A DNA stretch of 32,690 bases from JBLHKW01 sp047618565. GTDB lineage: Bacteria > Planctomycetota > UBA1135 > GCA-002686595. Both the position numbers and the translations under genes were made by a program. Under the pieces are notes generated by a model that saw only the letters and a list, made by a program, of their open reading frames with translations, made no database searches and had not been told where the DNA came from. Below, one piece after another: positions 16,270 through 22,248 of this stretch (positions within the stretch are counted from its first letter, which is position 1; each line of letters starts with the position of its first letter). The stretch is taken from assembly GCA_047618565.1 (NCBI GenBank), contig JBLHKW010000048.1:1-32690 (forward strand), given 5' to 3'.

Positions 16270-17375
16270 CCCCTCGGAGCGGCGCGCTGGTGGTCGCGTT
16301 GCTCGTCGCATTCGCCGCAGCCTGTCGCTCCTCCGAGACGCTCTGGTCGCCGCGCTGGAACGCGGAGTACGGTCAGCTGGGAGACCTGCGGGATGAATTC
16401 ACGGCGATTCGCGCGCTCATCGAGAGCGAGCGTTTTGACGAGGCCTGGCTGCAACTGACGCCCCTGGTGGCGGCGGACGAGGAGAACCTGGAGCTGGCGA
16501 CGCAGCTGCAGGAGGTCGAATGGGAGCTGCTCACGCGCGGCACGGATGTGGATCCTGGACTGTCGGCGCTGGCCGACGAGGGGGATGTGGACGCGGCCCT
16601 GCGCAGGCGCTACGCGAGCCGCGCGGAGACCTCCGGCACGGTCGCGCAGCTCGTGCTCGCCGCGCGCGCCGAGAGTGACGCGCTGGCCGCTCTGAACCTC
16701 CTCGACCGCGCGCTCGTGCTCGATCCCCATTGCGCCTGGGCTCACTACGGCCGCGCCCACGCACTGCTCGACCTGAGGAGCAAGTCGCGCCGCTGGAGCG
16801 CTGCCCAGGACGCGCTCGATGCAGCCCTCGACGCGGACCCCTCGCACCTGCGCGCGCGCCGGTTGCAGGCCTGGATGCTGGCACAGGAGGGAGCCCTGGC
16901 TCAGGGAGCCAAGGCGCTTCAGGTGTGGCTTGAGCAGACCCGCGACGATCCGCGCTTCTCCCGTCGCGAGCGGCGCGAGGCTGAGCTGGACCTCGCATTG
17001 CTGTTCATCCTGGATGGTGCCGGTAACAAGGCGCGGCATCTGCTCACGGCGCTCGAAGGTGAGCCCGTGGGCCGGGGTCGTCGCCTGGCCCTGCTCGCCG
17101 TGGCCGAACACCTGATGGGGGACTTCGTGGCCGCACTGGACGCGGCACGCCGCGCGGAGGGCGCTCTCGACGACGAGCTGCTGCCGATCGTCCAACAAGC
17201 GATCCTCTATGAGTACTGGCTCGAGGACGTGGAGGCCGCCGACCGCCAGTGGGAGGATGTCATCGAGCGGGCGGTCGGACAGGGCGACATGGCGCAGGTG
17301 CTGCAGAGCTTCCGTGCGCGGGTGATTCTGGAGCGGCGTGCGGCGGCACGGGACCGCGTACAGGGCGCCCGATGA
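16266..17375 (+). CDS. TPR-like repeat lipoprotein
   Basis: A 369-residue protein with a hydrophobic N-terminus ending AAAC (residue 20), a probable lipidation site. The remainder is alpha-helical with degenerate tetratricopeptide-like repeats, for example SDALAALNLLDRALVLDPHCAWAHYGRAHAL and AAQDALDAALDADPSHLRARRLQAW, where the spacing of W/L/G/Y/A/P matches TPR helices A and B. TPR proteins are scaffolds; the partner is unknown. It overlaps the preceding lipoprotein and the following dtd gene by four bases each (ATGA). The two lipoproteins may act together, perhaps at the inner face of the outer membrane, but that is inference from coupling only. Confidence 0.72.
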   Translation: MTPRSGALVVALLVAFAAACRSSETLWSPRWNAEYGQLGDLRDEFTAIRALIESERFDEAWLQLTPLVAADEENLELATQLQEVEWELLTRGTDVDPGLSALADEGDVDAALRRRYASRAETSGTVAQLVLAARAESDALAALNLLDRALVLDPHCAWAHYGRAHALLDLRSKSRRWSAAQDALDAALDADPSHLRARRLQAWMLAQEGALAQGAKALQVWLEQTRDDPRFSRRERREAELDLALLFILDGAGNKARHLLTALEGEPVGRGRRLALLAVAEHLMGDFVAALDAARRAEGALDDELLPIVQQAILYEYWLEDVEAADRQWEDVIERAVGQGDMAQVLQSFRARVILERRAAARDRVQGAR

Positions 17376-17833
17376 AGGTGGTCATTCAGCGCGTGACCCG
17401 TGCGTGTGTACGTGTCGACGACGAAATCGTCGGGGATATCGAGCGTGGGGTGCTCGTCCTGCTCGGGGTCATGAAGGGCGACGGAGAGGCCCAGGCGCTC
17501 AAGCTCGCGCGGGACGTGGCGACCTTCCGGATCTTCCCGGAAGGGGAGCGTGGGATGCACCTCTCCACCCTGGATGTTGGCCTGGCGGCGCTGGTGGTCA
17601 GCCAGTTCACCCTCGCAGCCGACGGTCGCAAGGGCCGCCGTCCGTCCTTCGATCGCGCCGCCGCTCCCGAGGTTGCACGGCCGCTCGTGGACCGTTTCGT
17701 GGGCGCGCTGCGCGACCTCGGCGTGCGCGTCGAGACGGGTCAGTTCCAGGCATCGATGCAGGTCGAGCTGGTGAACGATGGGCCCGTGACCTTCGTCCTC
17801 GAAGCGGTCGCGGAGCTCTCCGAAGGGCCCTGA
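17372..17833 (+). CDS. dtd: D-aminoacyl-tRNA deacylase
   Basis: A 153-residue DTD protein, which hydrolyses D-amino acids from mischarged tRNA (D-Tyr, D-Asp and others). It starts MKVVIQRVTRACVRVD as typical DTDs do. The catalytic SQFTLAAD motif (about 74-81) and the NDGPVTF segment near 135, with its Gly-cisPro pair that reads amino-acid chirality, are both intact. Length is normal (145-155). The ATG at 17372 overlaps the preceding stop in an ATGA. Its presence with trpS in one operon joins two translation-fidelity functions around two lipoproteins. Confidence 0.95.
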   Translation: MKVVIQRVTRACVRVDDEIVGDIERGVLVLLGVMKGDGEAQALKLARDVATFRIFPEGERGMHLSTLDVGLAALVVSQFTLAADGRKGRRPSFDRAAAPEVARPLVDRFVGALRDLGVRVETGQFQASMQVELVNDGPVTFVLEAVAELSEGP

Positions 17834-18057
17834 CCGGCCCGGGACGCTATCTGGGCCCGGCGTCCTAAGTGGCTATTTGGAAGCCATTTGTGGCGATTTT
17901 ACAAAGCGCGGGCCGCCGCGCCTCCGAGGCCCCCAAACAGGCCCCAGGACCCCTACGCAAGTCTATATGGGCCGGAGAGTTACGATAAAGGCGCAGATAT
18001 GGGCCAATTTTGGGACAAGGCGCCCTCCGAGGGGCCCGGATCGTCACAAGTTCTTAC

Positions 18058-18086
18058 TTGACACCAAGATAATGCAGTTTAACAAT
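18058..18086 (+). promoter_or_regulatory. Candidate sigma-70 promoter for the HU-family gene
   Basis: A perfect TTGACA (-35) at 18058-18063 is followed after 15-17 bases by the AT-rich TTAACAAT (18079-18086) as a -10 region, which is a weaker match to TATAAT. It would give an mRNA leader of about 110 bases before the ATG at 18203. Confidence 0.55.
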
Positions 18087-18120
18087 CGGGAGGTCGACAG
18101 CGATGCCGACACTCGGCGAC

Positions 18121-18154
18121 GGAGCCCACCGATCGGACCCGGATCGGGCTCTCC
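18121..18154 (+). promoter_or_regulatory. Long hairpin in the HU gene leader
   Basis: GGAGCCC pairs with GGGCTC(T)CC and, inside, CCGATC pairs with GATCGG around a short GC loop, giving a two-part stem of about ten base pairs. It sits between the candidate promoter and the ribosome binding site (AAAGG at 18191-18195). Its role is unknown; attenuation or mRNA stability are options. Confidence 0.35.
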
Positions 18155-18202
18155 GGCGCCGCCTTGTGAGGTGCTCGGTAGACATCTCTGAAAGGTCGAA
18201 CC

Positions 18203-18628
18203 ATGACCCAACCCGACGCCAGGACGATCACCAAGAAGGAGCTCGTGAATCGGATCGCCGAGGACACGAAGCAGACCAAGGTCGTCGTCAAGGATATCCT
18301 CCAGCACTTCCTGGATGAGATCATCAAGGAGCTGGCGGACGGGAATCGACTCGAGTTCAGGGAATTCGGGGTGTTTGAGGTACGCGAGCGGGCCGCTCGC
18401 CGGGCCCAGAACCCGCGCACGCTCGAGAAGGTCTTCGTGCCCGCCAAGCGCGTGGTGAAGTTCAAGGTGGGCCGCACAATGCGTGAGAAGGTCTGCGATC
18501 AGCCGCCGCCGCCGCCGCGCACCGACGAGGTCAGGCCCGCGCTCGACGTGAAGAGCGTTCCGCCGGCGCCGCAGCCGCCCAAGCCGCCGACCCCGCCGCC
18601 GCCGAAGTCTCCGAACTCGCCCTTCTAG
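18203..18628 (+). CDS. HU/IHF-family DNA-binding protein with proline-rich tail
   Basis: A 141-residue protein. Residues about 8-95 are a complete HU/IHF domain: TKKELVNRIAEDT, the helical dimer region, GNRLEFREFGVFEVRERAAR and the DNA-binding arm RRAQNPRTLEKVFVPAKRVVKFKVG with the conserved NP that intercalates into DNA. HU proteins bend and compact DNA. After the domain comes a 45-residue tail with about 20 prolines and few charges (DQPPPPPRTDE ... PPKPPTPPPPKSP). Normal HU is about 90 residues and ends where the tail begins. The ATG at 18203 has AAAGG seven bases upstream. It is transcribed alone, from its own promoter, between hairpins on either side. Confidence 0.92.
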   Translation: MTQPDARTITKKELVNRIAEDTKQTKVVVKDILQHFLDEIIKELADGNRLEFREFGVFEVRERAARRAQNPRTLEKVFVPAKRVVKFKVGRTMREKVCDQPPPPPRTDEVRPALDVKSVPPAPQPPKPPTPPPPKSPNSPF

Positions 18629-18649
18629 GCGGGTCTGCGGACGCCCGCA

Positions 18650-18675
18650 GCGGGGGCGCTTGTGACGCCTCCCGC
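18650..18675 (+). terminator. Hairpin downstream of the HU gene, probable terminator
   Basis: GCGGGGGCG pairs with CGC(C)TCCCGC over nine base pairs with one bulge around a CTTGTGA loop, 22 bases after the HU stop. A second, weaker GCGGG/CCCGC stem overlaps it on the left. No clear U-tract follows, so termination efficiency is uncertain. Confidence 0.45.
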
Positions 18676-18699
18676 AATGCTGTGCCGTAGGGCTTCAGC

Positions 18700-18728
18700 T
18701 TGACTGCCCAGGGGCCCGGTGTGAGAAT
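18700..18728 (+). promoter_or_regulatory. Candidate promoter for the 5-haem cytochrome gene
   Basis: TTGACT (-35, 18700-18705) and GAGAAT (-10, 18723-18728) are separated by 17 bases. This matches sigma-70 at five and four of six positions. The next feature downstream is an 18-bp palindrome and then the ribosome binding site. Confidence 0.45.
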
Positions 18729-18736
18729 CCGTGGGT

Positions 18737-18754
18737 GAGACAGGGACCTGTCTC
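18737..18754 (+). promoter_or_regulatory. Perfect palindrome, putative operator or leader hairpin
   Basis: GAGACAGG and CCTGTCTC are exact inverted copies separated by GA. The site starts eight bases after the candidate -10 box and ends two bases before the GGAG Shine-Dalgarno (18757-18760). It could be a repressor operator over the transcription start or an RNA hairpin beside the ribosome binding site. Confidence 0.5.
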
Positions 18755-18767
18755 GCGGAGATCCACC

Positions 18768-20606
18768 ATGCCCAATAATGCGCCTCGCGCCGGTCTGCTT
18801 GCCATATCCCTCCGCTCCGCGACCCTGCTCAGTGCGGCTGCGGCGGTCTTCTTGCTGGCCTGCTCCAGCGGCAGTCGCATCGGGAGTCCGTTCAGCCCGA
18901 TCGCGCATCCGCCGGAGCTGGAGCGCGAAGAGGCCTCGGCAACGGAGATGCACCAGTTGCTCTTCGAGGAGGACAACTACCCGACCGCGCGAACGTGCGC
19001 GAAGTGCCATCCGGATCACTACCGCGAGTGGGCAGTCTCGCCGCACGCGTACTCACAGCTAAGTCCGGTCTTCAACGCGTTCCATGGGGCCGTCGTCGCG
19101 CTGACGAATGGCACGTTCTCGGAATTCTGCATCCGCTGTCACAACCAGGTCGGGGTCCAGAAGGACGAGCCGCTGTTCGAGAGCAACCTCTACCGGCACC
19201 CGTCCTCGCGCGAGGGCATCACGTGCATCGTGTGCCACAGATTGCCCGCCGACTCGGGCAAGGTCAGCGGCCGCTTCAGTATCGAGCGTGGCGACATCTA
19301 CGATCCCGTGTACGGGCCGACGGACGGCACGATCCTGGCCGAGGCCATCGAGGAACACGGGCTCGAGACCGAGTCCTATCCCGGGGCGAAGAAGACCGAT
19401 GCGGTGCACTCGGAGGTCTCGTCCGCGGGATTCCTCACCGAATCATCCTTCTGCGGCGTTTGTCACGACGTGAACCTGGGCACCGGTTTCAGGCTCGAGG
19501 AGGCCTTCAGCGAGTACAAGTCGTCGCCGGCGGCCAAGAACGGTGTGAGCTGTCAGGACTGCCACATGGGCAAGCAGCAGGGCGTCTTCCTCGGTGAGGA
19601 CAACTACCACATTGCCCCGGCTGCGATCGTCGCGGGAATCACGACGGCTCCGCGCAAGCGCACCGACCACATGTTCCCCGGGCCGGACTACTCCATCATC
19701 CACCCTGGCCTGTTCCCTCACCTTCCCAACGAGAAGCTGGCCTTTGCCAACATGGGCGAGTGGCTAGCCTTCGATCACGAGGCCGGCTGGGGCACGTCCG
19801 AGTTCGAGAAGAACGTGCCGGAGGGCATGACGTTCCCGGAACCGTGGGACGTGTCCGGTAAGCGCGTGCAGGCAGCCCAGATTCTGGAGGACCAGTATGA
19901 GCAACTGGACATCTACGATCAGGCGCGCATCGACATCCTCAAGGTCGGATTTGTCATGGGCGACATCGTCGTCGAGCAGTCCGGTACCGATGGCATCGAG
20001 TTCAAGGTGCATGTCAAGAATGGCACCGATGGCCACAACGTGCCCACGGGCTTCATCGCCGAGCGGACTCTGTACCTCGAGGTGACGGTGACCGATCCGC
20101 AGGGCGAGGTGGTCTACAAGTCGGGTGACCTGGATCCCAATGGCGATGTCCGCGATTCGCACTCGGTCTACGTGCACAACGGTGAACTGCCGGTGGACGA
20201 GGCCCTGTTCAGCCTGCAGTCCAAGTTCATCGTGCGCATGACCCGCGGCGGCGAGCGCGAGCAGGTGCTCGCGGTCAACCACTCCGTGGATCCGTTGCCC
20301 TTCCTGCGCCCCGCCCCGTTCTCCACGATCCTGACCGGTCGCCCGCGCGGGGCACGCACCCACCGGGTCAACATCCCGCCCCTGGGTGAGCGCTGGCCGG
20401 AGTACAAGGTCCGGCCCGAGGCGATGAGCGGTAGTGGCACCTACGAGATTCATGTGCGCATGATCTCGGGAATGGTGCCGCCCAACCTGATCAACGCGAT
20501 CCAGATCGTCGGCTTCGACTACGGCATGTCCGCGCGCGACGTCGGAGACGCCGTCGTGGCCGGACGCGTGGTGCTGTGGGACAAGACGCTCACGGTGGAC
20601 ATCTAA
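18768..20606 (+). CDS. Pentahaem cytochrome c lipoprotein (c554-like N-terminal region)
   Basis: A 612-residue exported protein. The signal ends in the lipobox LLAC (Cys 32), so it should be anchored to a membrane. Five CXXCH haem-attachment motifs are present in the first 280 residues: CAKCH, CIRCH, CIVCH, CGVCH and CQDCH. The start of the haem domain, CAKCHPDHYREW..SPHAYS, matches cytochrome c554-type and related multihaem proteins. The C-terminal 300 residues lack haem motifs and look like a beta-rich domain (HVKNGTDGHNVPTGF, LYLEVTVTDPQGEVVYKSG), typical of c-cytochromes with an added binding domain. The ATG at 18768 has GGAG seven bases upstream; the GTG-type start at 18735 would add residues before the signal. 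It opens the set cytochrome-barrel-cytochrome and probably exchanges electrons with them. Confidence 0.9.
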   Translation: MPNNAPRAGLLAISLRSATLLSAAAAVFLLACSSGSRIGSPFSPIAHPPELEREEASATEMHQLLFEEDNYPTARTCAKCHPDHYREWAVSPHAYSQLSPVFNAFHGAVVALTNGTFSEFCIRCHNQVGVQKDEPLFESNLYRHPSSREGITCIVCHRLPADSGKVSGRFSIERGDIYDPVYGPTDGTILAEAIEEHGLETESYPGAKKTDAVHSEVSSAGFLTESSFCGVCHDVNLGTGFRLEEAFSEYKSSPAAKNGVSCQDCHMGKQQGVFLGEDNYHIAPAAIVAGITTAPRKRTDHMFPGPDYSIIHPGLFPHLPNEKLAFANMGEWLAFDHEAGWGTSEFEKNVPEGMTFPEPWDVSGKRVQAAQILEDQYEQLDIYDQARIDILKVGFVMGDIVVEQSGTDGIEFKVHVKNGTDGHNVPTGFIAERTLYLEVTVTDPQGEVVYKSGDLDPNGDVRDSHSVYVHNGELPVDEALFSLQSKFIVRMTRGGEREQVLAVNHSVDPLPFLRPAPFSTILTGRPRGARTHRVNIPPLGERWPEYKVRPEAMSGSGTYEIHVRMISGMVPPNLINAIQIVGFDYGMSARDVGDAVVAGRVVLWDKTLTVDI

Positions 20607-20692
20607 TCGGCCTGTCCAGGCTTCACCCGGCTATAGACCGACATTTGCAGCTCTCCATCAACCGGCTTCGGGTCCGATTCAAGACACATCCC

Positions 20693-22123
20693 ATGAGACC
20701 TTGCATGCATAGATATCGTGCGCGCGCCCAGGTGCTCGCCGTTGCAGTCTGCTCGACCGCAACGCTTGCCTCGGCCCAGGATGTCATCACCCAGGAGCAG
20801 CTGGATGAGCTCGAGCACAGCCACAGCCGTCTGACGGATGTTCCTCTGGGGCTCCAGTACCACCTGGTTCCCGACCGCCCGCAGCCGTTGCTGGAGATCG
20901 GCAATCCCTATCAGGGGACCGGGGTCTTCGAGGAAAACATCTTCACCAAGACGGGCGCGGTGCTGCAGCCGTCACTGCTGCTCTGGGGCACCTACCGGAC
21001 GGCCTTCAACGCGACGGCGGACGAGAATGGCTCCAGGGATGTGTCCGAATGGGCCAACCGTCTCGACCTGTTCGGCGAGTACAAGCTGACCGGCACCGAG
21101 CGGGTTGTCATCGGTTTCAGGCCTCTGGACAAGGACGGTCTGTTCCAGGGTTACGACTTCGAAGACGGCAGCACGAACCAGGAGTTCAACGGGAACGTCC
21201 GCACCCTGTTCTTCGAGGGCGACTTCGGTGAGATCTTCCCGAAGCTGGATCCCGACGACAGCCGAGGTCTCGACTACGGCTTCTCGATCGGTCGTCAGCC
21301 GCTGCTCTTCCAGAACGGCGTCATGATCAACGACACACTGGATGCGGTCGGCGTGACCCGTAACTCCAAGCGCTTCTGGGGCTTTTCGAACGTGCGCTTC
21401 ACCGGGCTCGTCGCCTGGGACGACATCGACCGCGGCTCTGGTTTCACGGACGAGGATGCGACGATCCTGGCTTTTCTGACCGAGGTGGACACCAAGGACA
21501 GCACCATCGAGCTGGACGTGGCGCTCGGGCTCAGCGGGGACGGCAGCGATGGGACCTACGCCGGCTACGGCAGCACCCAGCGCATCGGCCACTACAACAC
21601 GACGTTCCGGGCGAACGTGTCCGTCGACATGGACGACGTGGGGGCGGCTTCCGTGGATGACGGCCTGTTGCTCTCGGCCGAGGTCTCCAAGACCCTGCAC
21701 CACTCCGAGGATCTGGTCTACCTGAACACGTTCCTGGGCATCGATTCCTACCGCAGCGCGGCCCAGGATCCCGCCTCGGCCGGACCGCTGGCCGCGACCG
21801 GAATCCTGTTCGCGGGCACCGGCATCGGGACGGCCGGGTCCGCACTTGGAGGCCTTCCGGACGACTCCGTGGCGGCGGCCTTCGGCATCCAGAAGTTCTT
21901 CAACGGCGGCCGCGAGCAGCTGACCGGAGAGCTGGGCGGCCGCTACAACTACGACGCTGAGCGTGGCGCCCTGGCGGCCGGCGGTCGCTGGCAAAGGGCC
22001 TGGGGCCAGCACACGGTCTTCGCCGTCGATCTCTACGCCGGCTTCGACGACGCGGGTGGCGCCACGGGCGGATTTGACGGGGCCTTCGCCGGAACACGGC
22101 TCGAGATGCTCATCAAGTTCTAG
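20693..22123 (+). CDS. Outer-membrane beta-barrel protein, putative porin partner of the multihaem cytochromes
   Basis: A 476-residue protein with a signal peptide ending ASAQ (cleavage near residue 28-30). It has many alternating amphipathic strands rich in Gly, Asp, Phe and Tyr (LLLWGTYRTAFNA, RLDLFGEYKL, FSIGRQPLLFQNG, RYNYDAERGALAAGGRW, HTVFAVDLYAGF) and ends in an aromatic residue (EMLIKF), the usual C-terminal signal for barrel insertion. It has no CXXCH. It lies between a 5-haem lipoprotein and a 17-haem cytochrome, the composition of porin-cytochrome conduits, but at 476 residues it is shorter than MtrB (about 700) and not recognisably its homologue. Starts at 20693 and 20705 are both possible and lack a clear Shine-Dalgarno. 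An ordinary alginate- or phosphate-type porin cannot be excluded. Confidence 0.72.
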   Translation: MRPCMHRYRARAQVLAVAVCSTATLASAQDVITQEQLDELEHSHSRLTDVPLGLQYHLVPDRPQPLLEIGNPYQGTGVFEENIFTKTGAVLQPSLLLWGTYRTAFNATADENGSRDVSEWANRLDLFGEYKLTGTERVVIGFRPLDKDGLFQGYDFEDGSTNQEFNGNVRTLFFEGDFGEIFPKLDPDDSRGLDYGFSIGRQPLLFQNGVMINDTLDAVGVTRNSKRFWGFSNVRFTGLVAWDDIDRGSGFTDEDATILAFLTEVDTKDSTIELDVALGLSGDGSDGTYAGYGSTQRIGHYNTTFRANVSVDMDDVGAASVDDGLLLSAEVSKTLHHSEDLVYLNTFLGIDSYRSAAQDPASAGPLAATGILFAGTGIGTAGSALGGLPDDSVAAAFGIQKFFNGGREQLTGELGGRYNYDAERGALAAGGRWQRAWGQHTVFAVDLYAGFDDAGGATGGFDGAFAGTRLEMLIKF

Positions 22124-22248
22124 CCCGGATTACTCATGACCACGCGGACGAAACCCCACGAACGGCCGGCTTCGCGGTCCTTTCGGCCCCTGCCGGCAGG
22201 GGCCGAATCGAGGCGTTTAGCCTCGCGGCTGTTGAATAACCCGGGCTT
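22121..22248. repeat. Small inverted-repeat element between barrel and 17-haem genes
   Basis: The left end AGCCCGGATTACTCA (22122-22136) and right end TGAATAACCCGGGCT (22233-22247) are inverted copies, 13 of 15 matching. Inside are a 26-bp perfect palindrome (22182-22207; arms TTCGGCCCCTGCC) and a CGAGGC-GTTTA-GCCTCG hairpin (22209-22225). The left end begins within the TAG stop of the barrel gene and the right end touches the GTG start of the next gene. It looks like a miniature transposable element or REP-like repeat. It may act as a terminator or mRNA processing signal. There is no room for a transposase. Confidence 0.6.

Larger units (their letters stand above)
17834..18202. other. Intergenic region between dtd and the HU gene
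   Basis: A 369-bp gap with base composition visibly less GC-rich than its flanks. It contains several short inverted repeats: an imperfect CCGG.CCC/GGGCCCGG hairpin right after dtd (17835-17863, possible terminator, no T-run), TGGCT/AGCCA near 17871-17887, and two near-copies of a CTCCGAG core inside GC-rich arms (about 17918 and 18025). The HU promoter and a leader hairpin lie at the right-hand end (listed separately). No convincing ORF is present. A small RNA in 17870-18050 is possible but unproven. Confidence 0.4.

Noticed and set aside
17865..18047. 60-codon minus-strand ORF in the dtd-HU gap
   Set aside because: No ribosome binding site, no family resemblance, and it overlaps several inverted repeats.
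22133..22248. Transposase remnant or small ORF after the barrel gene
   Set aside because: The 120-bp segment is almost fully explained by terminal and internal inverted repeats; no coding pattern.
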